From: Paragorgia papillata
Lineage: Eukaryota; Cnidaria; Anthozoa; Scleralcyonacea; Coralliidae
Reading direction: 5' to 3'
NCBI GenBank assembly: GCA_035771165.1
Contig: JAWNZC010000225.1
Location: forward strand, 685,501 to 749,500
Length of the DNA: 64,000 nt
Translations under genes and position numbers: made by a program
The notes under the pieces: model-generated
What the model saw: the letters and a program-made list of their open reading frames with translations, nothing else
What the model was told of the DNA's origin: nothing
The model's database searches: none
Shown here: positions 1 to 9,788 of the stretch, piece by piece
Position numbering within the stretch: position 1 is the stretch's first letter
Layout of the letters: each line of letters opens with the position of its first letter

Positions 1-49
1 TAGTTTTCTATCATAAACGCCATTCGAGTCTACTTTCTCAGACACCGCC

Positions 50-793
50 GACGAATGCTGGCTTCAGTGGAAGAAATGGTCTCTAAATGCTGTTGGTAAA
101 TTTATTGCAATGAAGACAGTCAAAGATATCAATTCTCCACCTTGGATCGACGGAGAAGTTAGGCACCTAATCCAGAAGAAATATGCAGCGCTGAAAAAAG
201 TTCGATAGTTTAAAACGGAAGATCGAAAACGAAAACTGCGGACACTAAGTCAAAACATCAAGAACTTAGTTAGAAGAAAACACTGTGGGTACCTACTGTA
301 GATAAAATCGAGGGTTCATTTAGCGACAATCCAAAGTTATTCTGTAGCTACCATAAAGCCGTATTCCATCATCGAGAAAGCCAAAGTAGAGTCATCTCTT
401 ACAAAGACGTTGCGGCCAAAACGCCAGTCGAAAAAGCGGAACTTTTTAACTCTTATTTCTCTTCCGTATTCCAACCACCAAGATCCAATGTAACATCAGC
501 TACTGTCAACTGTTCATCTCCGATGAAAACTGATATGCAACTATCTGACATTATCCTCAGTGTGGAAGAAGTTGCTAATTGCTTTGGAGATTTGGACACT
601 ACAAAGGCATGTGGACCTGATGGGATTCCGGCATACCTCTTAAAAGAGTGTAGTGAACAAATTGCACCAAGCCTGTGTGCACTTTTCAACCATTCACTGC
701 ATTCTGGTCACATTCCTTCCGAGTGGAAATCAGCTGATCTCACACCGATTCATAGAAAAGAATCAGAAAGAGCCAGCAGAAAATTACAGGCCC
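50..793 (+). pseudogene. Non-LTR retrotransposon (LINE) fragment, N-terminal reverse transcriptase
   Basis: Coding traces run through several frames. The clearest block (523-793) contains KACGPDGIPAYLLKE and later SEWKSADLTPIH, the fingers-region motifs of LINE reverse transcriptases of the CR1/Jockey kind. Just upstream (about 300-520) another in-frame stretch reads like the linker between endonuclease and RT (NSYFSSVF). Part of the linker lies in yet another frame near 75-205. The palm motif with the catalytic YxDD is absent because the element stops in low-complexity TA sequence near 830. It is a dead fragment; the clade assignment is from memory of the family pattern. Confidence 0.75.
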
Positions 794-879
794 ATCTCGC
801 TGCATCTATAATAGACTGTACGATCACGTTATATATATATATATACTATAGTAAAATATATTGGCATAAACCCTAGTAA

Positions 880-1424
880 AATTCATATTTCAATATCATT
901 CCTACTTAGATCGCAAGCAGTAAAGACTGAAATCCCACCCACCTCCCCAAAACATAGGCAATAGCCTTTTTCACCAATTGTTGGGCTACTTTTAATGATA
1001 TTGTGTTATGTGATATTTTAATATGGTTACTGTAATTACTATATATGGTCTCTTAGCTTAATAAATAGGACGTTATACCTATATATTGGACGATTTAAAC
1101 TATTCTGCAACCTAAAGATATGCATGCAATCACCGGCGACATGGAACATTGGCAGTCGTTCACGACCGTGCTTACCAGAACTGCTGCTCCTTGACATTTA
1201 TAGTTACGAACAATTAGAGATGTGACGAAAGCAAAAACGTTGGACGAAATGTTGTATCAATATATACAATTAATGAATTAAATTGAATTATGAAATAAAA
1301 ACGAAGTGTCTGAGGCAATTGCTCTAGTATGAGGTCGCAATTTTACCATAGACCTCACGTTTTCTTTACGGAATTTGGCAATCTGGCCTAGAGCCAATTT
1401 TACTTAAAAAATCGCTCTGATTTC
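880..1424. other. AT-rich non-coding stretch
   Basis: No gene-like reading frame or recognisable repeat family is visible. It separates the LINE fragment from a degenerate tandem repeat. Confidence 0.4.
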
Positions 1425-1690
1425 TGCATACGAGTATATGTCCTGAGCCAGATCAAGGGTCCAACTCGGAGTATATGTCTTGCAGGGCAGACTGGGATCC
1501 AACTCCATTGAGTATATGTTCTAGTTGCCTTTCAGGATCCAGCTCAAATCCACACGGTGAAAGTATATGTCTTGAGCAGATTAGGACCCAGCTAAAAATC
1601 AGCAATTTATCTTAATCGCCTTCCTCAAGATCCAGCTTTCAATTACGAGTATCTGCCCTTGGAATCTCTCAGGACCCAGCTCATCGCAGA
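1425..1690. repeat. Degenerate tandem repeat, about six copies
   Basis: The pattern GAGTATATGTC, a variable spacer, then GGATCCAACTC or GGACCCAGCTC recurs at about 1431, 1470, 1520, 1559, 1617 and 1650. Spacing is irregular (roughly 35-55 bp) and the copies have diverged. It has no coding potential and may be the subterminal repeat of a DNA transposon. Confidence 0.6.
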
Positions 1691-2501
1691 TAAACAAAAA
1701 TATATAGAGCAGTTGCCCCACACTTCCATAACCCCACAAAAACATTGCCTTATTTACTGTGTCAGTATCGATCTTAGCAGTATTTGGTAGTTGAGGACAT
1801 TAACCTAATAATAGCAATAAAAACAACTACTAAATAACGACATATCAGGCAAATTGCTTAGCATATTTATACAACAAGTACTGTACCTTTCTTTTTTTGA
1901 TGTCTTTAATGGTGCATTATTTTGATGAAATATCTCCTTTGAGTTCTGATATCGTACGATTTTTATCAAGAATGTCTTGTTTTACTTGCTTCTTCCCCCT
2001 AGCCCACGCACGAATAACAAAGTGCGTTAACTTTCCTGCCATGCGGTTCGGACTACTCGCTCGTATAAATACCTGTAAATAAAGACAAAATACATGAATT
2101 ATGCATCAAACAAATCTACGACCCTTGCTCGACAGTGCTCTCGCTTCAGATTTCAAGACATTTCGTTAATTATCCTGAAAATTACATATACTTTGAAAGA
2201 ACGCTATCACAAATTGGTTCAGTTCGGGCTTACCTAGGTAGAAAAAACCCATCCTAGAACTCGGCTAGAAGTCTTCTTTAACAGACTGATGCCGCCATGG
2301 TGGAGAGGAAGTCAACGCTTCGTTTATGATCGAAAAAACAGCGATATTTATACGATTATAAAACGACAAACGATTTAAAAGGACGTGTATTTTGCGCGTT
2401 TAAACCGCGCTGACAACAATGACCGTGCGTAAGAAGACCAATTAGGAGACTGGTAATGACTGAGCGCTTTCGCGACAAAAAATCCCCACCGTGAAATAAA
2501 A
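1691..2501. other. No supported gene
   Basis: Only short chance reading frames are present on either strand. The right part runs into the second LINE fragment, so it may contain decayed LINE sequence. Confidence 0.4.
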
Positions 2502-3035
2502 ATGCGAGATACATACCTAAAACAAGCAAAGAAAACAAAATTGCAGGAAGACTGGATATTATACAAACAATGTCGAAACACCGTAGTGAAGGAAATTCGT
2601 GACTCAAAAAAAGAGTACCACACCCGAGCACCTAATGATAACATTAAAAACACAAAAGTATTATGGAAGATTTTCAAGGAAATTTCACCAGTTGATACAA
2701 ATACGACGAAAGAATTCTTAACTGTAAATAATATACAATATACTGATCACCATGAGATTAGTAATTTATTTAACAATTATTTTGTCACCATAATCCAAGA
2801 AATGAAAGAAAGAATAACACCAATGCAAACTGATTTCGCAAGATTAGAAAGTTTCATTGATAACCATCTTCCTGCAACTACCTACTTTAAAATACCTAAT
2901 ATTAGCGAACAAAGAGTTCTTGACGCTCTCCAACACATAGACACTAAAAAAGCAACTGGGTAAGATGGTGTTGATGCACTCTATCAAAATACGTGATCCA
3001 GCTCTCTTAAAATCAATCGCTTACTTATGTCATCT
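2502..3035 (+). pseudogene. Second non-LTR retrotransposon fragment (linker plus start of RT)
   Basis: An open frame to 2963 carries the endonuclease-RT linker pattern (LWKIFKEISP, then NLFNNYFVTI) and reaches the conserved K-K-x-T-G-x-D-G RT motif. An in-frame TAA replaces the residue after TG, and DGVDA follows directly. A frameshift then leads into a further conserved piece (PALLKSIAYLCH) before homology ends. It differs from the 50-793 fragment, so it is a separate insertion. The endonuclease, catalytic RT palm and RNase H parts are missing. Confidence 0.7.
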
Positions 3036-3162
3036 AAGTATTAATCCCCGAGCCCGGGCGTAGGGCCGAAGGCCCGGAGCCCGGCGAGGGTGCTAATCTC
3101 GACATGCGTGTAGTCCACTTTACACGCGTGTAGAAAAAGTGAGGGAGACGAAATCTGGGAAG

Positions 3163-3165
<3 letters not shown>

Positions 3166-3219
<54 letters not shown>
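3166..3219. repeat. (TA)n microsatellite
   Basis: About 50 bp of uninterrupted TA dinucleotide repeat; the apparent Tyr-Ile reading frame across it is not a gene. Confidence 0.95.
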
Positions 3220-3221
<2 letters not shown>

Positions 3222-3234
3222 AATAGTTGGACAA

Positions 3235-4092
3235 TGGTGACTAGGTGTGTGGTGAAAAAGCAAAATCTGTCATTCATGCTTAGCCTGGACATTTTTATTT
3301 TGTAGCAGGCCTTTATTGAGCTAGAGAATTTTTTTTATCAAATTTCAAACACATCTTCTTTGGCGAATTTTCCTTTTTAAAATCATGAAAAAAATGCATT
3401 TTAATAATTTGTTACCTGCTTTATAAATTCCTTCTTTGTTTTCTATTTTGTTTAATATTTTATCTTAAAGTGAATTTGAGGCAATGTCACCATAATGATT
3501 CAGAACTAGCATGTAACTTTACTGTTTTATCGAATAATTTTGATACAAGAACTAGCCCAACTTTCTTCTAAATTAGAGCGTATATAAGAAAGTTAAAAAA
3601 AAAATGTTGGTTTGCCTGGTTGTTTAAACTTGTAGCTCTGAATCACTGAGCCAGGGGGAAACATTTTTATATAGAGAAAGGAATAACAGCATGTTTTGCA
3701 TTGAAATGCTAGGAAAATATTAATCTTCATAAAAATGTAACATGCAAATGATTGTGTTCACTTTGTTTAACTTTACAAGTTTACCATAGTATTCAACTGA
3801 GTGTATCGTATTTGAACGATAACACAATATAATTGAAAATTTAATATGAAGTTTGATTGAAATTCTACCTGAGTTACATTTCGGAGTGATTTTAAGCCAT
3901 GCATTGCTAGCTACATTAGTACATTTTACTATTTCTGAAGATACAATCTTATTTGTACAGCGGTTACAGCCATATCAACCTGGCGAAAACTTCACAGAGT
4001 TGCAGACAAAAATACAAGGTTTCAAGGTTTTAGTTCGTGTTGTAATCCACATTTGAGGGATTAAATTACAGAACATCTTCTTCCTGAAAGTT
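3235..4092. other. Non-coding or decayed 5' part of a transposon
   Basis: A short frame at 3853-4056 may be a decayed upstream part of the transposase-like gene that follows, but I cannot show this. Otherwise the stretch is AT-rich with no recognisable gene. Confidence 0.35.
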
Positions 4093-6438
4093 ATGGCTGT
4101 GAGAACAAGGCTTGGTTTTGGTAATGCAATTACTAATTTTCTTGGACCTTCCAAAGAAATGCCAGTTTCGGATTTCCCAACTAATCGTGAGTTACTCTGC
4201 CATGGACAACTGTTAAAGGAGAGTGCTTTGGGGGGTAAACACTATACAAATAAGCTGATGGCTTCTGACTTGGCCAGTATATTAACAGCTCAGTGAGAAC
4301 ATGCCAATGCTCTGTTTAAATTTCCTGTCATCAGTGAGCAGAGGGTTGTTGCAAAATTGTAGAATTATTGGAGAGAATGTGCATATTTGTGTACAGGAGA
4401 ACTGGTAATACAAAGAATGCAAGGGAGAAGTTTACTTCCAGGCTAGATAAACTGTTTGACATTCTTCATTGCAAGTGCCCTATTCAATTAGAGAAACAGT
4501 CTGTCTGTAAAGATACTTGCCCTGATAAACTTCACATTCACTGCACATGTGCCAGAGAATCAAGGATTCCAGTTTTGGAGCTTGAATATATTAAAGCTCA
4601 ATGTGCTAAAAATGGTAGCAAAAATAAGTTTCAACTTGGTTCTATTGATGTCGTGGAGACACAAAGGCAAATAAAGGCTTTTAAAAGAAAGCAGACAGAG
4701 GGAAAACAGAAGCAACTGAAGGCCGGTGTGTATGCTGAAGAAGAGTGTAAGCAACTGGAAGCTCAGATGGAGCAGTTGTCTTTGGGAGACGAGTTTGGAG
4801 AAGCTAGTTTGTCAGGCGAGAGCCTGGTAGGAGGTAAATATGACCCCGAATTTAGACATGTTGAAACAGACAGACTCTTGCAGAACTCAAAGCAAAATCG
4901 AACAAAGTATCCAACCCTGGCATTGACAAGCATGAGATACGGCATCAGTGCGAGAGCTACAGCAGCACTGGATACAGCTACACTTATTGATCATGGGTTC
5001 ATTAGCTCTCTTGACCAAACAGGCATTGTGGATCATAGTAAGATTCAGAGAGAAAAAAATAGAATAATGCAAGAACTTCAAGTTCAATTTAAAGAAAGTT
5101 TATACCATAGTCCAGTTAAGTGCATTCTTTTTTATGGGCGCAAGGATCTTACGAAGTTGATTTCACCAATTGATGGGAGCACTACAGTATGAGCTCTGAA
5201 CCAGGAGGGCAGTATCTCCACCACTTTGTGCCAGAGAAGGCCACCAATGATACGTCAGCTGCTGAGCAGGTTGCTATCCAGATTGTGGACTGGCTCAGTG
5301 TGCATGGTGTTGATCAGACACTGCAAGATTTGGGTGGAGACTCAACTAATATAAACACTGGGTGGAAGGGTGGTACTGTACAGTTTGTTGAGCAAAAACT
5401 TTCTCGAAAACTTATATGGCTAGTGTGCTTTCTTCATACTAATGAGTTGCCACTGAGACATCTCATTACCAGTTTAGATGTAAAAACGAACTTTGACCAC
5501 ACATTTGCAGGGCCCATTGGACGAGCACTAGATAAAACAACATCTCTAGAAATAAATAAGAGATTTAAAAAGATAAATAAGGGACCTGCCATCCGTCCAT
5601 TGCGACCAGAGATTATTGATGATTTGTCAACTGATCAGCATTATGGATACATGATTGTTAATGCCATACGTTTGGGACATGTGCCAAAATATCTTGAAAA
5701 TTTAGATTGTGATCCAGTTAACCATAGCCGATGGCTTACAACGGCAAATAGCCTTTGTTGGCTGTATGTTTCAAAACACGGATTTGTGGGCAAAAACCTT
5801 AGACACTTTACCCTGATTGTAGAATACATTGTTTTGTTTACTACCCATGTTGGTTTGAAGCGAAGATTCTTTCCCATATGGTGGATGGACCACGTCATGT
5901 CTTGACTCAGTTAAAACTTGTCAGAGACTACATGCAAAAAGATGTAGTGGCAATTGTAACCAAATATGTTGAGTCTGGGGCCTGGTTTGCTCACAGTGAA
6001 CATATTTTGCAAACTTTACTTGCTAGTGACGACGAGACAGAGCGTCGCTTTGCAGTTAAGGTCATTATTGGTCTTAGGGGTAAAAGTAAATTAGCTGACA
6101 GCAATATTCGCCCCTATAAAATTCCACCTCTGAATTGGCAAGCAGAGAAGCTGAGCGAGCTCATATCTTGGGATAAGAACGTGTACGAGCCTGTCCTCAC
6201 TTGTAACCTTACCCAGGATGAGATCCGACAATTTTTAGACAAGAGAATGATTGTGTTTGAGTTTCCTGTGCACGGACAGTCAATAGAACGTATAGTCAAG
6301 GAAGTTACTATTGCATCAGCCGCTGTGAATGGGTTTGAGAGAAGACATGGATACATCCGCTCTAGGGCTGCAAAGAGGGAACTTATGCCTGTCAATAATA
6401 CCAAGAAACATCTGCTGGGTTTATTGAGTGGAAAATGA
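4093..6438 (+). pseudogene. Broken transposase-like gene of an uncharacterised invertebrate family
   Basis: Successive frames (4093-4296, 4368-5192, 5189-5905, 5878-6438) continue one another across in-frame stops near 4294 and 4360 and frameshifts near 4390, 5190 and 5890. Features include an N-terminal Cys-rich segment (HCKCPIQ and CxDTC-type spacing), a Lys/Glu coiled region, GGDSTNINTGWKGG (a likely RNase H-fold Asp motif), CFLHTNELPLRHL, LSTDQHYGYMI, SRWLTTANSLCWLY, and a C-terminal ER/KEVT/AS block with GFERRHGYIR. I recognise this pattern as a family scattered through invertebrate genomes, usually as lone multi-copy genes, which suggests a transposase. Its superfamily is not certain. 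Confidence 0.6.
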
Positions 6439-6606
6439 ACAGCTGTTATTTTTTATCTAAGAAATACACTAAAATCTAAGAAACACCAAAAAAAGTAGAA
6501 AGTAATAAAAAAACTCAAAAAAAATTTAGATAGAAAACAATAGGAAATATAAAAGTTGGGGTAAATAATAAAGATGTTGTGTTGCAAAAGTATATGGACT
6601 GTTATA

Positions 6607-6846
6607 TTAAATTTCTGACATGGAAACAAAGCTGGGACTTCTTTCAATATTGTATCTTTTCCACCAACGTTGTTGTCTTTCTATACAATCACATCGTTTA
6701 AAGACTTTAACTTTAACTCTCTTAGGCGAATAACTTGCACAATATTTACAAAAAATTATATTAACTTCACATTTGTTACATGTAAAGAAACACTGCAGAC
6801 TTTCGTGTTGGATTTCATTAGAACAGCTAATACAGTAAGTTATCAT
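6607..6846 (-). CDS. Small Cys-rich zinc-ribbon-like protein, copy A
   Basis: A 79-residue protein with four paired cysteines (CISCS, CNKC, CKYC) followed by a basic tail with CDC and WW. It looks like a zinc-binding protein, perhaps a viral regulator. The neighbouring ORF at 6935-7165 is a clear paralogue, so this is a real coding unit. Function unknown; the start is the ATG at 6846. Confidence 0.6.
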   Translation of the reverse strand: MITYCISCSNEIQHESLQCFFTCNKCEVNIIFCKYCASYSPKRVKVKVFKRCDCIERQQRWWKRYNIERSPSFVSMSEI

Positions 6847-6934
6847 CTAAAAAAACCCGATTATGTTTAAAATTGAAAAGGAGATACGAGAGTAGTCAAA
6901 AAACAAAAAAAATGTTTATTCATTTTTTTATATT

Positions 6935-7165
6935 TTATTTACATTGTTTTTTGGTTGTTTTAAAGATCGTTTTTTTCCCACCACTTTTGTTGTCTTTCCA
7001 TACAATCACATCGTTTGAAGACTTTACTTTAACATTCATAGGGCGATATTCTGAACAATCTTTACAAAAAATTATATGAACTTCACATTTTTTACATGTA
7101 TAGAAACACTGTAGATTTTTGTGTGGAATTTCACGAGAACAGGTAATACAGAAAGGGTCACCCAT
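6935..7165 (-). pseudogene. Small Cys-rich zinc-ribbon-like protein, copy B (frameshifted tail)
   Basis: A paralogue of copy A: the first about 50 residues match in order, with the same cysteine spacing (CITCS, CKKC, CKDC). After the shared VKVK the reading frame leaves the homologous one. Compared with copy A there is a one-base loss near 7025, so the CDC/WW tail lies in another frame. Either a recent inactivation or a sequencing error. Confidence 0.6.
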
Positions 7166-7206
7166 CTATAAAAGAGGAGGAGGAATGATGCAAAAAAAAC
7201 TGTACC

Positions 7207-7425
7207 GTGTTTGATATGGCGGAGGCAAATGAACATGCGAGACGTGTTTGCGAAAGTTTTGCTAATTACTTTAATAGTAATCCAGAAATGATAAAATGTT
7301 TGTTTGAAGAGTGTGATAAAACAATGAAGAGTGAAAGAATGGGTGAATTATTGCAAAATAAGGATAGTGAAAAGTACAAACTACAAAATGAAGAAGATAA
7401 AAAAATCAACAACGACGAAGGGTAA
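7207..7425 (+). CDS. Small hypothetical protein, acidic/lysine-rich C-terminus
   Basis: A 72-residue frame divergent from copy B, beginning near MAEANEHARRVCESFANYF and ending in a charged helix. The second Met (7216) is an equally plausible start. No family recognised. Its divergent placement, with about 40 bp to the minus-strand gene, is normal for this compact element. Confidence 0.45.
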   Translation: MFDMAEANEHARRVCESFANYFNSNPEMIKCLFEECDKTMKSERMGELLQNKDSEKYKLQNEEDKKINNDEG

Positions 7426-7430
7426 TTACC

Positions 7431-7601
7431 TTAATTGAAATTAACTTCCTCGAAAATTGCTTCTTCTTCTACTTCTTGGTTAGATTTTTTTGTTTTTCTT
7501 CTTTTTGCTATTGTTCTTTCATAATTTCGTTTGTTAACATGTGTACATGCCAGCTGTAATATAAGTTTTATAATTTTTTGGCACTTTTTTATATTTATCA
7601 T
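7431..7601 (-). CDS. Small basic protein next to a palindrome
   Basis: A 56-residue frame from the ATG at 7601 to TAA at 7431. A hydrophobic start with two cysteines is followed by a strongly basic middle (KRRKTKKS) and an acidic end. It could be the 3' part of a gene broken by the palindrome at 7643-7767. No family recognised. Confidence 0.35.
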   Translation of the reverse strand: MINIKKCQKIIKLILQLACTHVNKRNYERTIAKRRKTKKSNQEVEEEAIFEEVNFN

Positions 7602-7642
7602 CACTATCGCGAGTTCGATTAAAAAACTACATTCAGACTGGA

Positions 7643-7767
7643 TCTGGATCGCGAGAGCTATAGAATCTGAAAACGCAATATTGGACTATCAACTTACAAT
7701 GCAGACTGCATTGTAAGTTGATAGTCCAATATTGCGTTTTCAGATTCTATAGCTCTCGCGATCCAGA
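7643..7767. repeat. Perfect palindrome, 62-bp arms with a 1-nt centre
   Basis: Bases 7643-7704 are the exact reverse complement of 7706-7767, with a single A at 7705. The same coding segment is therefore read on both strands. See findings. Confidence 0.97.
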
Positions 7768-8093
7768 GAAGACAACTGTGTGTATTTAGGGTAATAGTGT
7801 GTTCAACATCGTAATTTTCTTTTGTAAATAGTGTATAGCGACTGTCCGTTTTATATACAATAATGTAATCCTGTGAAGACGTAAATCTTTTTGTTGCACA
7901 CCAAGTTTTTAATTCGACTTTATTTGGAAAATACATGACAAATTTGAAGAGAGGATATGCGGAAGATGATTCATTTATCAGATCGTGTAAATGTTGACGA
8001 TAGGTTTCAGACCATTTGTGTAGTAGTCCTGCTGGTAGTATTTTCGCTTTATTGTTACAAATAATACATTTATAGTTATTAAATGTACTTATA
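7694..8093 (-). CDS. Hypothetical protein truncated at the palindrome
   Basis: The minus-strand frame is open from about 8093 (no Met before 7936) through a CIICNN motif near its start to a stop at 7694, inside the palindrome. The last 20-odd residues are encoded by the palindrome arm, so the natural C-terminus is probably lost or replaced. A short zinc-knuckle-like CxxC is seen; no family recognised. Confidence 0.45.
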
Positions 8094-8228
8094 ATGTCTT
8101 ATAATTGTTATTTTTTTATGCTTTTTTTACCTTTTATGTCCTTATTTGGGCTTTTTCTGTAATTATCGTTTAGCTTTTTTAAGCCTATTTTATTTATTTA
8201 TTAGTGCTTTTTTGGAATGATTCAAGAA

Positions 8229-8236
8229 TATAAAAG
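8229..8236 (+). promoter_or_regulatory. TATA box upstream of the 8263 gene
   Basis: TATAAAAG followed by CGC, 27 bp before the ATG at 8263; a typical distance for a very short 5' leader. Confidence 0.5.
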
Positions 8237-8262
8237 CGCAATTTGTTTTTTACTTCTTCATT

Positions 8263-8520
8263 ATGTTTCTTGCCTTGCTTGCGTGTTTCTTTGAAATACT
8301 TCAAGAGAATATGTGGAAATACGCGTATATTACAACTATTCTTCTTCTTTTGTTTGTGTGTTATGGCCACACACATAGTGCTGATGAGATAAATGAGAAG
8401 ATTAAAAAAGACAAACTCAAGGAAGACGACGAGTGTTGCTATTGCGAATACGAGAAAGAAACAATTAATCATTTGAAGGATGGTTCAACATTATCATTGA
8501 ACAAGAAGAAGAATGGATAG
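8263..8520 (+). CDS. Putative secreted or membrane-anchored small protein
   Basis: 85 residues. A hydrophobic segment of about 16 residues after MWKYAYITT looks like a signal peptide, with likely cleavage before SADEINEKI. The remaining 45 residues are charged and contain a CCYC cluster. A well-placed TATA box supports the plus strand over the overlapping minus-strand ORF. The internal Met at residue 17 may be the true start. Function unknown; a secreted or virion-membrane role is only a guess. Confidence 0.5.
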   Translation: MFLALLACFFEILQENMWKYAYITTILLLLFVCYGHTHSADEINEKIKKDKLKEDDECCYCEYEKETINHLKDGSTLSLNKKKNG

Positions 8521-8623
8521 AAGAAGAAAACATTTGAATAAAAAATACAACAACAACAATGATTTAGTTGAAGAAGATTATATTAAAACAACATTATTAA
8601 CAAAAAAAACCCGATTTAATTAA
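8513..8623 (+). CDS. Tiny basic ORF overlapping the previous gene's end
   Basis: A 36-residue frame beginning MDRRRKHLNKKY with an Asn run, overlapping the preceding stop. It may be a separate peptide or the shifted tail of the preceding gene. Weak evidence. Confidence 0.2.
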   Translation: MDRRRKHLNKKYNNNNDLVEEDYIKTTLLTKKTRFN

Positions 8624-8712
8624 ACTGATGATTGATTGTTTAAATTGTCTCTCTCGATAATAAAATAAATGTCTCTTTTACGCTAATTAGAAAAAGTGTA
8701 CTTGGTTTTCTT

Positions 8713-8934
8713 TTATGATCCCTCCGCAGATGTTGTTTGTTGACCAGGCTTTTGCTCTCCATACACCCCGCTTCTTACGAAGTAGATTTCTTTAAAATTT
8801 TTAGCATTTCGGCTTTGGGTTATAGTCGATTCTCCATCTCTTGTCCATTTGACTATCCACCAGTTACCATTCACTACCCAATCTTCAATTAATTCTTCAT
8901 CTGTAATCCATGTTTGGTTATAATAAACATTCAT
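8713..8934 (-). CDS. Small hypothetical protein
   Basis: A 73-residue frame rich in Trp in its middle (WVVNGNWWIVKW), no homologue recognised. It is flanked upstream by CArG-bearing repeats, a plausible promoter region for a minus-strand gene. Confidence 0.35.
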   Translation of the reverse strand: MNVYYNQTWITDEELIEDWVVNGNWWIVKWTRDGESTITQSRNAKNFKEIYFVRSGVYGEQKPGQQTTSAEGS

Positions 8935-9046
8935 TTTTTCCCCAATATATTTTGATATATATTGTTCTTCTTTGAAAGCAGGGAAAGTGTTTGAATTTCC
9001 AACAAATTTAATCGTTTTTTATAACACGTTAATCTCATTATAAGTC

Positions 9047-9350
9047 ATTGTAAACCATATAGGGTAATGTACGTCATAGTTCTATCTAGAAGGTTATTGG
9101 AATGTTGTTTACTCATAAAAATGGTTGATTTCCAAGTATTAAATGAATGGAATGTTGTTTACTACGAATCCATTTCTATCTACTTTCACTATATAGTAAT
9201 TGTATACCATATATGGTAATGTACGTCATAGTTCTATCTAGAAGGTTAATGGGATGTTGTTTACTCAAAAAAATGGTTTATTTCTAAGTATTTGATTTCC
9301 AAAGTATTAAATTAATGGAATGTTGTTTACTACGAACCCTATTTCTAAGT
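9047..9350. repeat. Two-copy direct repeat with regulatory-like motifs
   Basis: A unit of about 150 bp starts near 9047 and again near 9198. Each copy has a CCATATA(T/G)GG-type site, ATGTACGTCATAG, TCTATCTAGAAGGTTA and GGATGTTGTTTACT-like segments. The second copy also holds a further short GGAATGTTGTTTACTACGAA repetition. It lies between two minus-strand ORFs and is probably upstream control sequence. Confidence 0.7.
9207..9216. promoter_or_regulatory. CArG-box match (CCATATATGG)
   Basis: A perfect CC(A/T)6GG site, the core bound by SRF-type MADS factors in animals. A near match lies in the first repeat copy at 9055-9064. Identity is by consensus only. Confidence 0.4.
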
Positions 9351-9363
9351 ATTTCGTTTCCAA

Positions 9364-9597
9364 TCATGACGTACATACCCAGCCATTTTCTTCTTTGTTT
9401 TTCGAACGATTGATTACCATGGGTGTATTAATCGAATTAGAAAACGGTGTTAATTGTTTATAGCGATTCAAGATAGCTTCGAATCTTAATGTCTCGTTAA
9501 TGTCGGGTCTTAATGTCTCGTTAATGTCGGGTATTTGTTTTGGTTTAAAAAATAATTGATTAATTTCTGACCGAACAAGAAATGCTCCTGTTTCCAA
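9364..9597 (-). CDS. Small hypothetical protein with internal duplication
   Basis: A 77-residue frame in which PDINETLR occurs twice in direct succession, a 24-bp tandem duplication. No family recognised. Confidence 0.3.
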   Translation of the reverse strand: METGAFLVRSEINQLFFKPKQIPDINETLRPDINETLRFEAILNRYKQLTPFSNSINTPMVINRSKNKEENGWVCTS

Positions 9598-9615
9598 ATA
9601 AAAAGTTTTAACTTT

Positions 9616-9788
9616 TAGATGAAGTATCTTCTCGACGCATTGGCGACATGCTGGGAATAAGCAAACTTGGTCTTTATTTCAATCTTCGTGACAAAATCCG
9701 CAAAGTTCAGCATCACGCAAGCAGTATTTACAAGTACAAAATGTTGGGAATGAAAGATTTGATCCGTATTCCCATAATTTTTTTGTAG
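9616..9788 (+). pseudogene. Short coding remnant, helix-turn-helix-like
   Basis: A frame beginning DEVSSRRIGDMLGI looks like the C-terminal part of a helical DNA-binding protein. A one-base shift near 9660 is needed to continue to the stop at 9786. No start codon. Only a remnant. Confidence 0.25.

Noticed and set aside
2356..2677. Two minus-strand ORFs of 90-100 residues
   Set aside because: They are antisense shadows of the LINE fragment at 2502-3035, which has recognisable RT motifs.
3034..3234. Tyr-Ile repeat ORF
   Set aside because: Translation of a TA microsatellite.
8194..8472. Minus-strand hydrophobic ORF
   Set aside because: Overlaps the plus-strand gene at 8263, which has a well-placed TATA box and a more convincing signal peptide.
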